Of a stretch of DNA of 64,000 nucleotides, positions 19,390-32,743 are shown piece after piece; within the stretch, counting starts at the first letter, position 1; each line of letters begins with the position of its first letter. A model generated the notes under the pieces. That model saw nothing but the letters and a program-made list of their open reading frames with translations. It was not told the DNA's origin and did not search any database. Position numbers and translations under genes: made by a program. Where the stretch lies: positions 20,282,001-20,346,000 of the forward strand of contig NC_073340.2 of NCBI RefSeq assembly GCF_027580225.2, written 5' to 3'. The stretch is from Misgurnus anguillicaudatus. Lineage: Eukaryota; Chordata; Actinopteri; Cypriniformes; Cobitidae.

Positions 19390-20700
19390 TTGAAAACATT
19401 AATTATTTCTATATAAATATGAAGTATATATACTATTCTAGTCTTAATTTCAACCACAAAACAGATTTTTTTATTACCTTAAGTCAACTAAACATAAAAC
19501 AAGAACAAACAAGAAGCTTGAAATCAGCTCATTGGAGACACACTCCAAACCAAACACGTGAAGAAATCATACACTATATTATTACTATTATAGCTTGCCA
19601 AGAATAAACCTAACTGACAGCATTACTCATTGAGCAAGGAATGGCAGTGTAAAATGTAATGGTTTTGAAGAAAGCTTCAATCAACAGTTGAGTAAGTATC
19701 TACAATTTATTCTGTGGCAGCTCTTAGTTTTGATCAAGATGAAAGCCTGTGTGAGATCGGGCATGACCTTTCATATGCGGCTTATCGAAACGTTCTGCTA
19801 TGACTGTACATTATAGGTTGTAAAGGCAATTATCTCTTAGTCAAGCTCTTGATAACTGAAGAATGCCATGGGCCACACCTGCAGCCCCACCTTTTCAGCA
19901 ATTACTTAAAGGGTGTGGTTACTAAGAGCCCTCTGTGACAATGGGTCTGCTGGCGATAACTATACTTCAGAGAGAAATGTTTGCATGAGCATTACATCTT
20001 TTGAGTGTTTTTATTATTTGGTTTGGTCAGGCTTGTCTTTGCATACAAATAGACGGAGGATCACTGCCTCTGCCAGGTGCTCCAGTATTCAAATAAAAAG
20101 AGGTTCCAACTTCAAAAGCAACACAGACTGATGATAAAAAAAGGCAAATGACCTCAAATGGCTTGGGGCAACGTAGTTATTTGATGGTCTTAAAAGATTA
20201 TCATTTTTCTATTCGTTGAATGTTTCAGACGAATCGGAAAAAGCGCTCCTGAATCATTGAGTGGCGCACAGTAGAGGAATCTCGAAGCAGTAAATCTGCG
20301 TCTTGTCATAAAACTGACAGACGAAACGAATTTATCTATTTGTTTATTTTGGAGAATGACAACATCACCACGTGTTAAGTGTCGTCTGCTTGGAGGGAAG
20401 TGAATTATGACAGTTGCTCGACTCTGATCCAACACACGAGGGTTAAATGCTTGGTAATTATTCTCATGAGAAGTTTATGGCAGATCTCTGGCTAATGTTA
20501 TACGACAGGGATTGTTTAAAGGCAGAGTCTAAAGAGCAGATGCCCCGATAGAGAACGAGGGAGTGAACAAAACGTTTAAGCATGGACACATAAATCGAAT
20601 TCATTTTTAGTGGCTAAACCAAAGATGATGTCCAGACTCAGTTGTGTCTGAATGATCATAGTATGATGCAGAATCGCAAGTGCAACTATAAAAAAAACTT
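19390..20700. other. Intergenic, nothing recognised
   Basis: AT-rich DNA. Open frames up to ~94 codons exist but show no domain, splice pattern or composition suggesting coding. Confidence 0.4.
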
Positions 20701-20701
20701 T

Positions 20702-20812
20702 CTGTAGCTCAACTGGTCCAGCAATCCCTAGGTACACACACTCTGCTACAAAATGTATAGCTTGAATGCACCATAAGTCGCTTAAAATTGTCTGCCAAAT
20801 GCATAAATATGG
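20702..20812 (+). repeat. V-SINE, deleted in the B-box region
   Basis: CTGTAGCTCAACTGGTCCAG head, ACACACTCTGCTACAAAATG linker, and tail AAGTCGCTTAAAATTGTCTG then CCAAATGCATAAATAT. The GGTTCGATTCC box is missing. Confidence 0.75.
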
Positions 20813-21231
20813 AAAACAATTTTCTAGAAAGATCAGAGTATTGACTGACAGGGAGAAAAGGAGAGAATTACAGCAGTCAAAACACAGGAAGTAAGATAGG
20901 AGGAAACAGGAAGGAGTGAGAGAGGTACCAAAGGAATAGAGCTGTTTACTGCGAGGTCAAGGTCCTAGTGACATGTTTATGAGTTCTCTTAGAAAAACTA
21001 TTGCTGTTAAACTTATAGCTTCACCTTCTGCCCACCACACACATACACATACCGTCTAAAATAGCGGTATAAGAGCTTTTGGAAGAGGTTTCATTTTTCC
21101 TACAATACTTTGACCTGTGCATTGTTGAGGTGAGTGAAAAACATTACAAATGTCTGGTGAACATTACACAGACAACTCCTGTATGTGTGTGTTTTATACT
21201 AAGATTAACCATATTAATGATATTTGCTATT

Positions 21232-21381
21232 CACTGAAAAAAGTGGTTGCAATTAAACAAACAAAAAAATTAGTAAAAGAAAAGAAAATAAAAAACTTTT
21301 GTTTAAATGTTGCTTAAATAAATTGATTGCAGACACTTACCTTACAATATTGAGTAAATTGAATGAATCATTTTTTCAGTG
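21232..21381. repeat. Palindromic MITE, CACTGAAAAAA family, copy 2 (left arm shortened)
   Basis: The right arm is complete (TTGCTTAAATAAATTGATTG...ATTTTTTCAGTG); the left arm keeps only CACTGAAAAAAGTGGTTGCA and has lost the rest. Same family as 3683 and 29354. Confidence 0.75.
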
Positions 21382-21485
21382 TTCCCTAAACATGTCCCTT
21401 ACACTAACTGACTTTATTAGATTTAATATGCAACATTTATTTGGGGAAATTAAAAGCCTTTATTTACTAGTACTAGTGTCCACAC

Positions 21486-21530
21486 AATAGGCTAGTAACA
21501 TGCAAAGGTTCGAACCCAGTGAACACATAC
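21486..21530 (+). repeat. V-SINE fragment
   Basis: GCTAGTAACATGCAAAGGTTCGAACCCAGTGAACACATACG keeps the B box (GGTTCGAACCC) and the start of the linker only; no longer piece is recognisable. Confidence 0.5.
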
Positions 21531-21774
21531 GAAACAAAAATTGTCTCAATGCACTGATTCCTAACCAGAATTATCATTTAGAAGTCCACAACTAATGCCC
21601 ACAAGTAGCATTATATTCAAATATGTATCCTTAAAAATCATGGCAATAATTATTTTACAAATCAGTTGACGTATACTGTTTAAATAAACAATCATTAATC
21701 CTCTTTCCCCCCATGCATACACTATCTGAGCTCCTGCTACTGTATGAGAAACACAAAGGTTAATGTGAGATGAT

Positions 21775-22260
21775 GTTATTATTCTTTATTACACGGCTCG
21801 TTTCAATGCTTAATTCTGATTGGCCAGTCGTGATATTTGCAGGTTTGTTATTCCCAGGAAACAACACTTAAAATGAATAACAGGCGGTAACCCAGATTCT
21901 GCAAATAACTTTGACAGGTAATACACAAAAATTTTATGACATTATAGTTACAAATGAAATAGTGTGTTCGTGACATTTGAACGTCTTGTCTTGTAAACGT
22001 GTTTTCTCGCAGAAGGTCTGCATTCATTAAAAATGAGCTAATAAAATATTTCAAATCAATATTTAATGGTCCTTACCTTACTTATGAGGTGAATAGCCGT
22101 ATAATAAGCGGGATAATGTACAGGCAGCGGGTTGTTACTGTGAAATAAGCCTCTTAAATTTGATACAAGATCACTTAAGGGGCTTATTTCAGCAATAACA
22201 ACAATTTCTTCGCTAACATTATTCCTTATTTATAACAGTCTGTACAAGAAGTGAAACTAC
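21775..22260. repeat. Possible diverged DNA element
   Basis: ACACGGCTCGTTTCAATGCT then TTCTGATTGGCCAGTCGTG resemble a repeat motif seen often in cyprinid DNA. CTTAAGGGGCTTATTTCAGC and GTGAAATAAGCCTCTTAAAT form an internal inverted pair (about 22140-22190). Boundaries are not resolved. Confidence 0.35.
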
Positions 22261-22464
22261 ATGAGATATAAGCTTAATCTGACAGGTTTTTGAAAGAAAG
22301 ATGTTAAAAGGGTCTGTACAGGGTGGGAAAAAGCAAAGTGCTGTGAATGAATTGCATAAACAAGGAATCGGTGGGGAAAATATCACAAATTGTTTTAAAT
22401 AAAGTTGTTAAAATAAAATAAAAAAGTTATCAGTGTCCACGATTGAATCAAATAATGTGGAAAA

Positions 22465-22586
<122 letters not shown>

Positions 22587-22599
22587 TATATTTAAGTTG

Positions 22600-24940
22600 G
22601 ATATTCTCTATTGATCCAATTAATTTAATTATTTAAAAAAAAAAATAAAGTTTGAGTGATCTAATGTGACCTAAAAAATAATTTAGGAGATCTGTTGCCA
22701 CTACTTAATTTAATTCATTGGTGCATGTTAAAAATTCTAAATAATTGATTTATTAAAACATTTTAATTTGCAAATGTTTTTTATTGAGTTGTCCAGACAT
22801 AATACTGTTGATAATTACATCAACTAATTCAATAACCCGTCGACAATTATTCCTTACGTAATATTGTGTGTAACTGTTTATTGTTCTGTACTATTGTATT
22901 TAGTATTTAAAAGAGTTTCTGTTATGATGATTTTTAAGATGTTACAATTGTGCTGAAGAGTGGAGCATTTGCTCAAGTTGAGAACAGACTCAATGAGCAT
23001 TATCTTACATGCTGTTTTAATCAGAATGCATTTTGCTAAAAAATGCAAAGATTGTTGTCTTCTGCAACCTGACAAGTGTTGTTAAATAAATAAAAAAGTT
23101 AGAATATTTTATGTAGGTTTGTGTAAATCAGTCAAATTTAAAAGAATGTGGAAAAAACAAGTTAGAACAACTTCATTTTTTGAGTATTCAACTTGTTTTA
23201 ACAAAATCTTTTAAGTACACCTCACTCAGTATAGTTCGTTCGCTGAACTTAATTTCAGAAGTAGTTGTCTAGTTTCAGAATTTTTTTTTGTTGTTGAATC
23301 CAAGCAATATTTTTATGATTGCAGATAAACAAACTTGATTAATGTAGACTGTAGACCAGTGCTTATATTCAATAATAAGTAAATAAAGTAAATAATATAT
23401 TGACTTTCAATTTAAAGACACTTTCTGTACTGTTTATTCAATCATTCATCCATCTAATACAATACTGTAACATCTTCGATCTAATCTTATATTGATGGAT
23501 CGTATTCTCACGTCTTACTATCATGCATTATTACTCAAGCTATGATGAGCATGTTAATCAATCACACACAAGCACACACAAAAAACAACAACTCAGCAGT
23601 AGAGAGTCCACATCATTTATTCTGAATGACGCATGAAACAAATGTAGTTTTTTAAAATGGGTTCCAGAGGAAGCAAACCTTAATAAGTTGGACCCGATTA
23701 GCTTCTACTGGTAATCAGTGTTCATAAGTATGGGATGATAGTTTCCCCCTGCGAATGGAAAAACAGGCACTGATTAGGTGAAATGAAGGAAAAGTGCAAA
23801 AACCTTCTTAACATGACCACAACTTCTTAAGAAGCAGACAGACCACACACACTGGTAGCATTTTATAGATGGAGTATAATTATTGCTCATATATATTCTC
23901 ACTTACTGTACATTTTCTGTAAATGCATGTGTGGGACAAAAAAGGGCCTAAATTGCTTTTTCCTGTGTTGTTCTGCCCAGAACCTAAACTTATACATTTA
24001 TAGCTCCTTCTGTGAAAGAACATTTAGGCTCCCCACCCTATTTGAACAAGCAACCGAATCTAATAACGCTCAGGTTTATGAGATACATTTGGTGTTTTGG
24101 ATTTAATCGTAAATTAAAGAGACCTCGTGGAGCCAGTTTCCAAATCCAGGTCTGCTGGTTAGTGTTAGAAAGAGGAAAAGATTTGATGATCTCATAGAAA
24201 ACACTAGATCATATATTATAACCCAATCATTTTAAAACATTCCTGTAGTCTCCATTCATTCATTCGTTCGTTCATAGCTTAATGCTATGGCAACTTTTTC
24301 AGTTGTGAAATAACATATTTTATGGTATCATTGCTATGTAAACAACATATAAATGTGAATTAAATAATCATCTCATACCATTTCACCTTTTAGCTATTGC
24401 CTATGACAGACTGAACTAATAACCTCTCCAACCCTTCGGACAGTGAGATCGTTACGTTTCTGTCCCGTGTGAATGTTTCCCTGAGTTTGTAAATACCACG
24501 GACAGAGTGTTAACACGCACCTGGGAAGGAGGACAATTCTCCAAAACTACACAATCACACACCTGTTCAGCGAAGAACAGCTGTTTAATTACTATGTCTG
24601 TGCCACTGTAATCTCCTTTACTCCCTTCTTATGCTGGGTGAAGGCTGAACCTGTGTGACCACAAAACATGTCATTTTGACTCACTGACATATTCAAATCA
24701 AAGACCGTTGAGATGAAAAGGTTTTTTGAACCTTGAAGCTTATCCTATCCTTAATTTACCCTTAAAGTGTGTAATTCAGCCATCAATTGCACAGCTTTTA
24801 TACAGTATACCACCCAAAACCTGCACAAATCTGCGTGATCGTCCATAGACACAGAGCTTCAAACCTGGAAAAAGACACATGTGCAGATGTGCACAAATAC
24901 ATTTTATTTCGTAATTTTAGTATGTTTGCAATACTTAGTT
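22600..24940. other. Intergenic, AT-rich, little recognised
   Basis: A worn CAACTTGTTTTAAC/GTTAGAACAACTTC pair at about 23158-23205 suggests an AAGTTGAA-type MITE. Nothing else could be named. Confidence 0.35.
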
Positions 24941-24947
24941 TAAGATA

Positions 24948-25426
24948 CACTGCAAAAAATGATTTTCAAGAAAAAAATGTTTTAGTATTTTTGTCTTGTT
25001 TTCAGTCAAAATATCTAAAAATTCTTACATTAAGATGCTTTATCTTGATGAGCAAAACGACCTAAGAAAAACCAAGTCTTGTTTTTAGACCAAACATATC
25101 AGATTTAAGTGATTTTGTGCATAAAACAAGCATCTGCAACAAATCTGCCAACGGGGTAAGCAAAAAATCTTGAACATTTTTCTTAAAACTAAATTCAAGA
25201 AAAAATTGAGAAAAATTTGCTTACCCCATTGGCAGATTTTTTTGCTTGTTTTATGCACAAAATCACTTAAATTTAATATTTTTGGTCTAAAATCTAGACT
25301 TATTTTCTTAGGTCATTTTGCTCATCAAGAAAAAGCATCTTAATTTAAGAATTTTTTGATATTTTTACTGAAAACAAGACAAAAATACTAAGAACAGTTT
25401 TTCTTGAAAAATTATTTTTTACAGTG
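24948..25426. repeat. Palindromic MITE, CACTGCAAAAAATG family
   Basis: The two ~215-bp arms are complementary over most of their length: CACTGCAAAAAATGATTTTC at left, GAAAAATTATTTTTTACAGTG at right. Internal pairs include GCAAAACGACCTAAGAAAA / TTTTCTTAGGTCATTTTGC and TGCCAACGGGGTAAGCAAA / TTGCTTACCCCATTGGCA. TA flanks both ends (Tc1/mariner-type target). Confidence 0.92.
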
Positions 25427-25724
25427 TATGCATTGCATTTATTTGCAGTATTTGAATACATAGTTTTTTTTTAATTCTGCTTTAATATAATGAATTAGGT
25501 GTCTTTAACTTTTATGTAGTTACATACCTGTAAAAAAAATGTATACAATGCAACCAATGTGCACATACATGTTCTTAAATTGTATGTACATTTAAAGTAT
25601 CTGCATGTAATTAAACTCTGACCTAAGACTCATACCCTAAACAACACGCTTGTTCACAATAAGTGCAATAAAATGCTGCTGTTGCATTCTTTGTGTGGCT
25701 TCTCGATGAAGTCATGACTGATCA

Positions 25725-25958
25725 GCCTGATCTCATGAGAATTCGTACATATTTTACGAGTTGGCTAATTCCTATGAATTCATATGAAGTTAATCATGCA
25801 AAAACGTACGATTCTCATGAAAAACAACAAGGAAACCGAACCCCCTAACCCCGCCCCTAACCCAACGTCACAGGGGTCAAGGCAAATCGTACAAATCGTA
25901 AAAATTAATATGAATTAGCCAACTCGTAAAATATGTACGAATTCTCGTCAGATAGCGT
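25725..25958. repeat. MITE with CTCATGAGAATTCGTAC ends
   Basis: The left arm CATGAGAATTCGTACATATT then TTACGAGTTGGCTAATTC is mirrored by GAATTAGCCAACTCGTAA then AATATGTACGAATTCTCGTC. The core has CCCCTAACCCCGCCCCTAAC. Related to the broken copy at 44400-44832. Confidence 0.9.
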
Positions 25959-26071
25959 TAGACTGACAGCGAGTCGTGTTGACAGAGTTCAGGGAAAACA
26001 AATTCACGTTTAAGATGCGTGACAAAACACATGCATACTTCAAGTAGTACTGTATAGATAAGATTATAATG

Positions 26072-26508
26072 CAGTGCCGGCTCGAGACTGCTCATCCGAG
26101 GGGCGCAAATTCAAAATATGTGTTCGGAGTTTCATGTGTGTTGCTTGTGTTTTCAAAATATGTGTTTGTTGCGTCATGTGAACCATGTGCATCACGTGTT
26201 CTGCCAAAACAAGTGCCTGCTGCACACGCGTTAAAACCGTTTATGATTAAAGAGACGCTCACGTTCACAAAATACACGCAAGACACTCCCTTAACAGTAA
26301 ACTCTGATTATGCATGAGATTATGCGAGTGTCTGGCACTTTAGACGCGTCTGCAGCAGCCACTCCTCTTCACAAAACACATGATGCACATAGGATCACTC
26401 GACGTGCATAACACATATTTTGAAATTATGAACCACACACATGACGGGCATGTTGTGACCAACTTTGCATCGAGTGCTCTCGAAAAAAGAAGTCACCGGG
26501 CGCCACTG
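26072..26508. mobile_element. CAGTGGCGGCT-type hAT-like element, copy 1
   Basis: Left end CAGTGCCGGCTCGAGACTGC, right end (inverted) CAGTGGCGCCCGGTGACTTC. The interior shares AATTCAAAATATGTGTTCGG, CGCAAGACACTCCCTTAA and GAACCACACACATGA with the copy at 51031-51477. No clean target duplication was found and no transposase is present. Confidence 0.75.
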
Positions 26509-26509
26509 T

Positions 26510-28340
26510 TAAAATGTTTACATGCTTGTGTATAAATCGTCATACGCTACTTTTTAATACAATGATATTTGCTGCAATTATGAGCTTACTCTGATTAATT
26601 TGATCAAAGTATTGTGTTTACATGAGATGAAGTGTAATCTCAATATTTCCAAAATCTCATTAAAATCGCATTATGAATGTGCTGAAACGTACTGCAGTCA
26701 TTGATGTGAGGGTAACTTCTGTGTGTTTTTCCGTAAGCACATATCCATTTAATTACCAGTGACAAACACGGGCAGGTCAGAGATTACTGTAAGTGCTAAA
26801 CAACTTTGTAGTTTTTAAGACATGGGTGGAGTGCACAATTGCGTGTGTCTCTGTGATTGTGAGGGAGAGGCCTTTATTTAAACCATGTTTACATTGGCCG
26901 AAGGGAATTACCCCTGGGGATCCAGTGCATGGGGACCTTTGGAGTAAAGTTTATGGTGACCTAGCCGGAAAAAATCCCCTTAAACACACACAGATCATCG
27001 TCAACAGTGACACTAGCCAAAAACAAACAGGTGCAGTGTGTCTGACATTTTAAAGTCAATGATCCACAAACAAACACCACATGCATTTCTCTGTAAAAAA
27101 AAGGGGGGGGGGTATACGTTTACACTCACAATTTTCCTTCACGTTTTCACATGCGGATGACAATGATGTTTAAACAGTCCATGTTCACATGGATCCATGA
27201 AAAGGACTGTAACACTGTATTATGCATACAAGGCTAGTTGATGATGTCACTCAATATCTGAACATGCAATCCGCATTTGCATGGTGTCAGTTTTTTCACA
27301 GTTTTGAGTCTTTGTAGTTTACACAGAGATGATAACCATATTGTTTTAAAAACTTGCATTTGGAAACCAATTTTCAAAACTTTGCCTTTTCAGGCCCACA
27401 AAATGTACTGTACGCTTGTTTAGCAAAATAACATTTAAATATAGATAGTTTTACATTTACGCAGTGGCTGGATTTATAAGTTCGCAAGAATTGTTTATAT
27501 AAGAATACCTAATTTCTCTCCATATTAGCTGCAAACTTATGGCATTCAGCCAAAAAATGTTATTTGATGTAGTTAAATGGTAACATAGGCCCCTACTGGC
27601 TCTGAGTTTAACACATTAAACACAGGCGATAAAAGGGTATTTTAAATAATCCTGTGCGTTAAGTGGACTCATCTGGTACTGTGGCATAAGATGCATTGAG
27701 CTTCATATTAGAAGTGTGTTTGTGTTTATAAAGGAGTAGATATGTGTGAAAGCAAACACCATTTAGTATTGAAGTTTTCGCTTTAGGTAACAGGTCTCAT
27801 TAACCTCCGCCTATAAAGGGACTAAATTAGATTAGAGACATATGTGTAAGGGGTACAGGATGGGTTCACCAATGTGCCTAAATCTCACCTGTGTTTTAAA
27901 TTTAATGTCACTCTGTCACGATTGAGTTTTACATGTTAAAGGTTAAAAGCACCATTTTAGGTGCCCAATCTCACTCCTTGGGGAGTAGCATTAAATTTAA
28001 ATGTTCCAGTATGCGGATGTTAAAAATGAGCATCCAATCAGAGCAAAGCAGCACCCTGTGCAAAGTAAACACAATCACACCAGAACTCAAGTTCAGCTGA
28101 TCTATTCCCTCAACCTCTAGCTGAACTTTAGGCTCTTAAGTTTGTTCTGCAATAGGTCTAACAACTTTTAAGTATATGGGTTCAAACTTCAGGTATACCA
28201 GGTTTATTGTTTGAAAATTTGGGGATGTTTTAACCTGTTCCTGGACTTTGTACATTTTCATTACAAATTATAGCATGACAATTAAGGTGAAACGTTGAAT
28301 TGTAAACCCTACTTTCACAAATGAAACATTCTGTTTGCCA
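26510..28340. other. Intergenic, nothing recognised
   Basis: Mixed composition with a short G run at about 27102. No gene or repeat terminus could be supported. Confidence 0.4.
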
Positions 28341-28348
28341 TTTTTGCT

Positions 28349-28650
28349 TTAAAGGTGCTGTGTGTAGATTTTAGCGGGATCTAGATTGCGAATTGCAACC
28401 AACGGCTCAGTCCACAGCTCACCACTCCCTTTCAAAACGCATAGTGAAGCTACGGTAGCCCCCACAGGACAAACATGTCGTCGTCTGAGACAAATTTGTC
28501 AGTTTAGGGCTACTGTAGAAACACGGCGATGCAAAATGCAGACTTCTATGTATAGGGAGTCGTGGTGTATGTAGATAAAAATGGCTCATTCTAAGGTAAT
28601 AAAAACAATACAATTCATTTTGTAAGGGCTTTATACACCACTGGTCATTG
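28349..28650 (+). repeat. TTAAAGGTGCAGTGTG MITE, copy 2 (right end lost)
   Basis: Starts TTTAAAGGTGCTGTGTGTAG and continues with CCAACGGCTCAGTCCACAGC and AGTGAAGCTACGGTAG in the same order as the copy at 4077. Similarity fades after TTATACACCACTGGTCATTG, so the right terminal repeat is missing. Confidence 0.8.
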
Positions 28651-28727
28651 GGGCATTTTGGGACCTCCTCGGGGTGGAAACTTAGGGAGGAGTGTGACGC
28701 ACGATAAGGGTGGTCCGCTCCGACCTG

Positions 28728-28858
28728 TGACACGTTGGTTTCTGACGTCAGACAAACGTTGTTTTTCTGACTTTTAACCGACGTTGGTTCCTGACTTCAA
28801 ACCGACATTGGATTTTGAACTGTCGAACCGACGTTGGGTTTTGATGTCAACCTGACTT
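28728..28858. repeat. Minisatellite, ~28-33-bp unit (ACGTTGG...TTCTGA)
   Basis: About five imperfect units built on (A)CCGACGTTGGNTTYTGAC: CACGTTGGTTTCTGACG, AACGTTGTTTTTCTGAC, CCGACGTTGGTTCCTGACTT, CCGACATTGGATTTTGAAC, CCGACGTTGGGTTTTGATG. Confidence 0.75.
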
Positions 28859-28963
28859 TTTTTTAACATGGCCAAACATTTTCTTTTTTTCAAACATTTT
28901 ATTGGCCACATTCAATGTGAAAAATGTTCTCTACATTAATTAAATAACCTTTAGGGTCCTGAG

Positions 28964-29293
28964 TAGTGCTGGGCAAAGATTAATCGTGATTAATTGCATA
29001 CAAAATAAAAGTGATTTTTTGCATAATATATGAATGAGTGTGTGCTGTGTGTAATTATTATGCATACGTAAATACACACACATTCATGTATGTATTTAAG
29101 AAACATTTACATGTGTGTATATATATTTATTTATATTTTTATATATTCTATATGATATATAAATAAAAAACGTATAAATAAATAAAAAAGTCTAAAATAA
29201 ATATATGTATGTGTGCGTGGTTAAATATATAATAATTCTTGTGCAAAAAAAATCACTTTTATTTTGTATGCGATTAATCTTTGCCCAGCACTA
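28964..29293. mobile_element. TAGTGCTGGGCAAAG MITE, copy 1, with TSD
   Basis: Perfect outer ends TAGTGCTGGGCAAAGATTAA and ...TTAATCTTTGCCCAGCACTA, inverted arms over ~60 bp (including TGCATACAAAATAAAAGTGA). Flanked by GTCCTGAG and GTCCTGAT, an 8-bp duplication with one change. 8-bp TSDs point to the hAT group. Confidence 0.93.
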
Positions 29294-29353
29294 GTCCTGA
29301 TTTTTTTGTATTTTGAGAACCCTACATTTTCTGTTTGTTAAAATGCTTAACTA

Positions 29354-29570
29354 CACTGAAAAAAAAATGATTCATTGAATTTAATCAATTTTTTTAAGGT
29401 AAGTGGTTGCAATCAATTTATTTAAGCTACATTTAAACAAAAAAGATTAGTTAAGTAAAATAAAATATAAAACTTTTGTTTAAATGTAGCTTAAATAAAT
29501 TGATTGCAACCACTTACCTTAAAAAAATCGATTAAATTCAATTAATCATTTTTTTCAGTGTAGATGAAAT
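29354..29570. repeat. Palindromic MITE, CACTGAAAAAA family, copy 3 (best preserved)
   Basis: Nearly perfect palindrome: arms share AAGGTAAGTGGTTGCAATCA then ATTTATTTAAGCTACATTTA on each side of a ~35-bp AT-rich centre. Ends CACTG/CAGTG with TA on both sides. Confidence 0.93.
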
Positions 29571-30388
29571 TTTCATAACAGACTCAGGTCTTTTGACTCA
29601 TGCGTATTGAATAATCCTTGCATATAACAATGAAATTGATTCTTATTCTTGATACTGCAAATTGGGCTTACCTTTAAAAGAAAATTTTAGCGCAATTACA
29701 GCAAGCGCCACTAAAACTCAGTCTGACAGTGTTGAGTCTTGCATATCTATAAACATTTTGAAAGTTAAGGGAATATCAAGCGTGACCGGTGCTCTGTCTG
29801 ATATAACAGATCAGATGTTATTTGCAAAGTCCGGTGCTCCACCCAGAATACACATATACACACAGACACACACAGGTTGTGGTGTATAATAAGACTTTAC
29901 TTCGTCCCTTGAGCTCATTATCACTCCAGCCCTGCCTGTCTGAAGATAAGAAAGTCTTCCTTACCAAAAATCCCCTCTTTACTCCACCCTTACGCTCCTG
30001 TATCTCTGCTTCCCCATTGGAAGTGCTTCTGTCCCATGATCCCTAAAATAACTAAACACCATCTCTCTTCTGTAACTTCGGATGTCTTGTCATTTACTCA
30101 ACACACTCTTTTGTACTGCACTACAGTAACATCTCCCTTTGCCATGTTAAATGACTTTCAATCTGCAATGCCATGTTCAACTTATCTTGAAAAATGAAAA
30201 TGCTTTGGGTTAAATTAAAGCCCGTCATCATTTGTTCAACCTCATACCTCCAAAAAAAACAAAAAGACCATTAAACCGTTTTACAAAAGTGGTCTGTTTT
30301 GTGTCAGTGATGTCAAATGGCATTTGCTTGGTTGGTGTAAGGACAATTTTTCAAAATTTTGTTGTGTTTCTCGCACAAGATTATCCTA

Positions 30389-30805
30389 CACTGTAAAAAA
30401 AATCCGTAGAAATTACAATGGTATTGCGGCTGGGTTGCCGGTAAATTACCGTAGATTTAGATTTATGTTGTTTACTGGCAAGAGTTTGTTCAAAGTTGAA
30501 TGGATTTTGAATATTGACAGGTCTTTATCTTTACAGAATAAAACTATACAATAACAGCCTCATGCAAAGCATTCTGGGAACCAGAAATCATCATCAAACT
30601 TTTTCTGTTTTTTGCTTCAGATTTTGTTTCCCAGAATGTCCCGCTTGATGCTGTTTTTCTAGTTTTATTCTGTAAAAACAAAGACTTGTGAATGTTTAAT
30701 GTTCATTTAACTTTGAACAAAATGTTGCCAGTAATGACAGGAATTTGAATCTACGGTAAGTTACCGGCAACCAGCTGCAAATTTCTACAGATTTTTTTTA
30801 CAGTG
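30389..30805. repeat. Palindromic MITE, CACTGTAAAAAAAATC family, copy 1
   Basis: Arms: CGTAGAAATTAC, GGTTGCCGGTAAATTACCGTAG, TTTGTTCAAAGTTGAATG, AAGTCTTTATCTT-like words and CATTCTGGGAACCAGAAA, mirrored on the right (TTTGTTTCCCAGAATG ... CTACGGTAAGTTACCGGCAA ... TTTCTACAG). Ends CACTGTAAAA / TTTTACAGTG with TA flanks. A shorter relative is at 46719-46924. Confidence 0.92.
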
Positions 30806-30999
30806 TATGACCTCAGTCTTAATAAAAAATAACAGTAAATACTAAAGTAAAGTAAGTTTTTATGGTTTCTGTATAGCATCATCCTACATAATGTAAATAA
30901 TATTCTGTAAAAATATAACATTGATGTCTTTAATGTAATACTACTACTACTACTACTAATAATAATAATAATAAATTATTTTCGAAAAAGATATTTGTT

Positions 31000-32718
31000 C
31001 CTGAGGTCAGTTTAGCCACTAGCCAGGCCAATAAACAAACACAGACTGGAGGTTAACTTCGGGCCAGTTGCGTAGCCGTGACAATGAAACCGTCTAAAAG
31101 CAACCAGTTCTGTTAAACCATGTTAGGTTTTTTTTAGCAAGATTATTATAGTAATAATGAGTAAATAAATTGGAGGAAAATTTTTTTCTCAATAAATAAT
31201 TTTGCATTTAAAGAGTTAAAGTTCATTTCTATCAGTTTTAACGTATGTATCCAGAACACGTCATCTTCTGCATGCTCATAGAAACCGACACTTTGTGTAA
31301 AAAAAAATAATTTGTTTAATTATTGTAAATGAACATTTATCTATTTTACACATATTATATTGTTATGACTGCATAGGGGTTCAAAAGTATTTAGTGAGAC
31401 CGTTACAAGTGCAATGTTTTGGTACATTTACCTAATGAGACTGACCTCCATTTAGCATTTGACATTTTACCATTCCTGTAAGGATTACTGGCTTGAGTGA
31501 CATCCAAAGTCATTAATGTTCATTAGTCATCGTGTCTTTCAACAGTAATCTGTGGTTTTTCCTCAGCCTGTCATAATGCAGAGTTTAAGAGTGTTTATAT
31601 GTGGTACAAGCCCATGTGAACTATATATGTATATTTTTCTAGTTCCCTTGCATTATTACATTTACATTTATAACATCCTTCTCTAGTACGTGTAGGTTTG
31701 TCGAATTTAAGCATAGCGGGTCATTCAGCAAACGACAGACCAAATATAAACACCCAGACAAGACAAGCTTCACAAAATAGAGGAAAGAATGTTTGCATAG
31801 CGATATCAAAAGATTAACTCGCATCTCTTGAAAGCAAAAAGCAACAGGAATTTATGCCTATTTATCTGCTAAAGAAAATATTATGAAGAACCCTTAGACA
31901 GGGTTGGGGATTTTCGAGTTTAACGCAAATGTCTACAAATGTGCAGACAAAATGCATCAAATCCAGACATTGCAGGCGACGGGCCGCTCATTCTCTCAAT
32001 AACACTGAGAGCAAGTTCTGCTCCACTGACCTCCGTCTCACCTCTCTTCTGTCTGTGATGTGAGCCTTGGACTCAGAGAGAGAGAGAGAGTAATGAGATC
32101 ATTACCACTAGTTAATTAAACATGATGTGTCTTCCCAAAAGTTTCCCCGTTCACATTGTATCCTAACAATCGCCTCTCTTGTGGACCTCTGAGGATGAAG
32201 ACCGGAGGAGAGCGCCTATTGTGCTCCTCCTGAAAAAAAATCCATCCCTCGCTTTCCCCCCTCAATAATCTCATTGTGTTTATTTGCTTTTTTTCATTTT
32301 CTGTCATGTGTTGGACCCTGTCGACCCGAGATTTGGAGAAAATGGGCAGATGGGAGTATTAGAGGATGAAGGGATGGTCTAGTTTAAAAGAGCATGAAGG
32401 TGAGAAAATCATGAGGATGGTTTAATTCATTGATTCAAGTTTTTCTTTAATGCTACTTTTATGGTAGTGTATTTCTCTCAGATGTCCTTTAATGGACACA
32501 GTGTTCACTGAGAATTAGTGTGATAAAAATGAACATCAACTCTTTTTTTGTCCTTGGATAACAATGAATGAGAGATGAGATATGTGTGTGTTTAAGGTTA
32601 TGCAAATAAAAACCCAGACAAGTATACACAGTTAACAATTTGTCTATTTCCATGTGTCTATCTTTGAAGCATGCTGTCTACAACCTTGTCTATGTTTATA
32701 TGTAAATAAATATCTATG
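31000..32718. other. Intergenic; SINE scrap, otherwise nothing recognised
   Basis: A V-SINE tail fragment on the minus strand (TTACATTTACATTTATAACA, about 31655-31690) and a short (GA)n at about 32076-32091. No exon was supported. Confidence 0.4.
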
Positions 32719-32743
32719 GTCTATGGCAGGGGTAGGCAACTTC

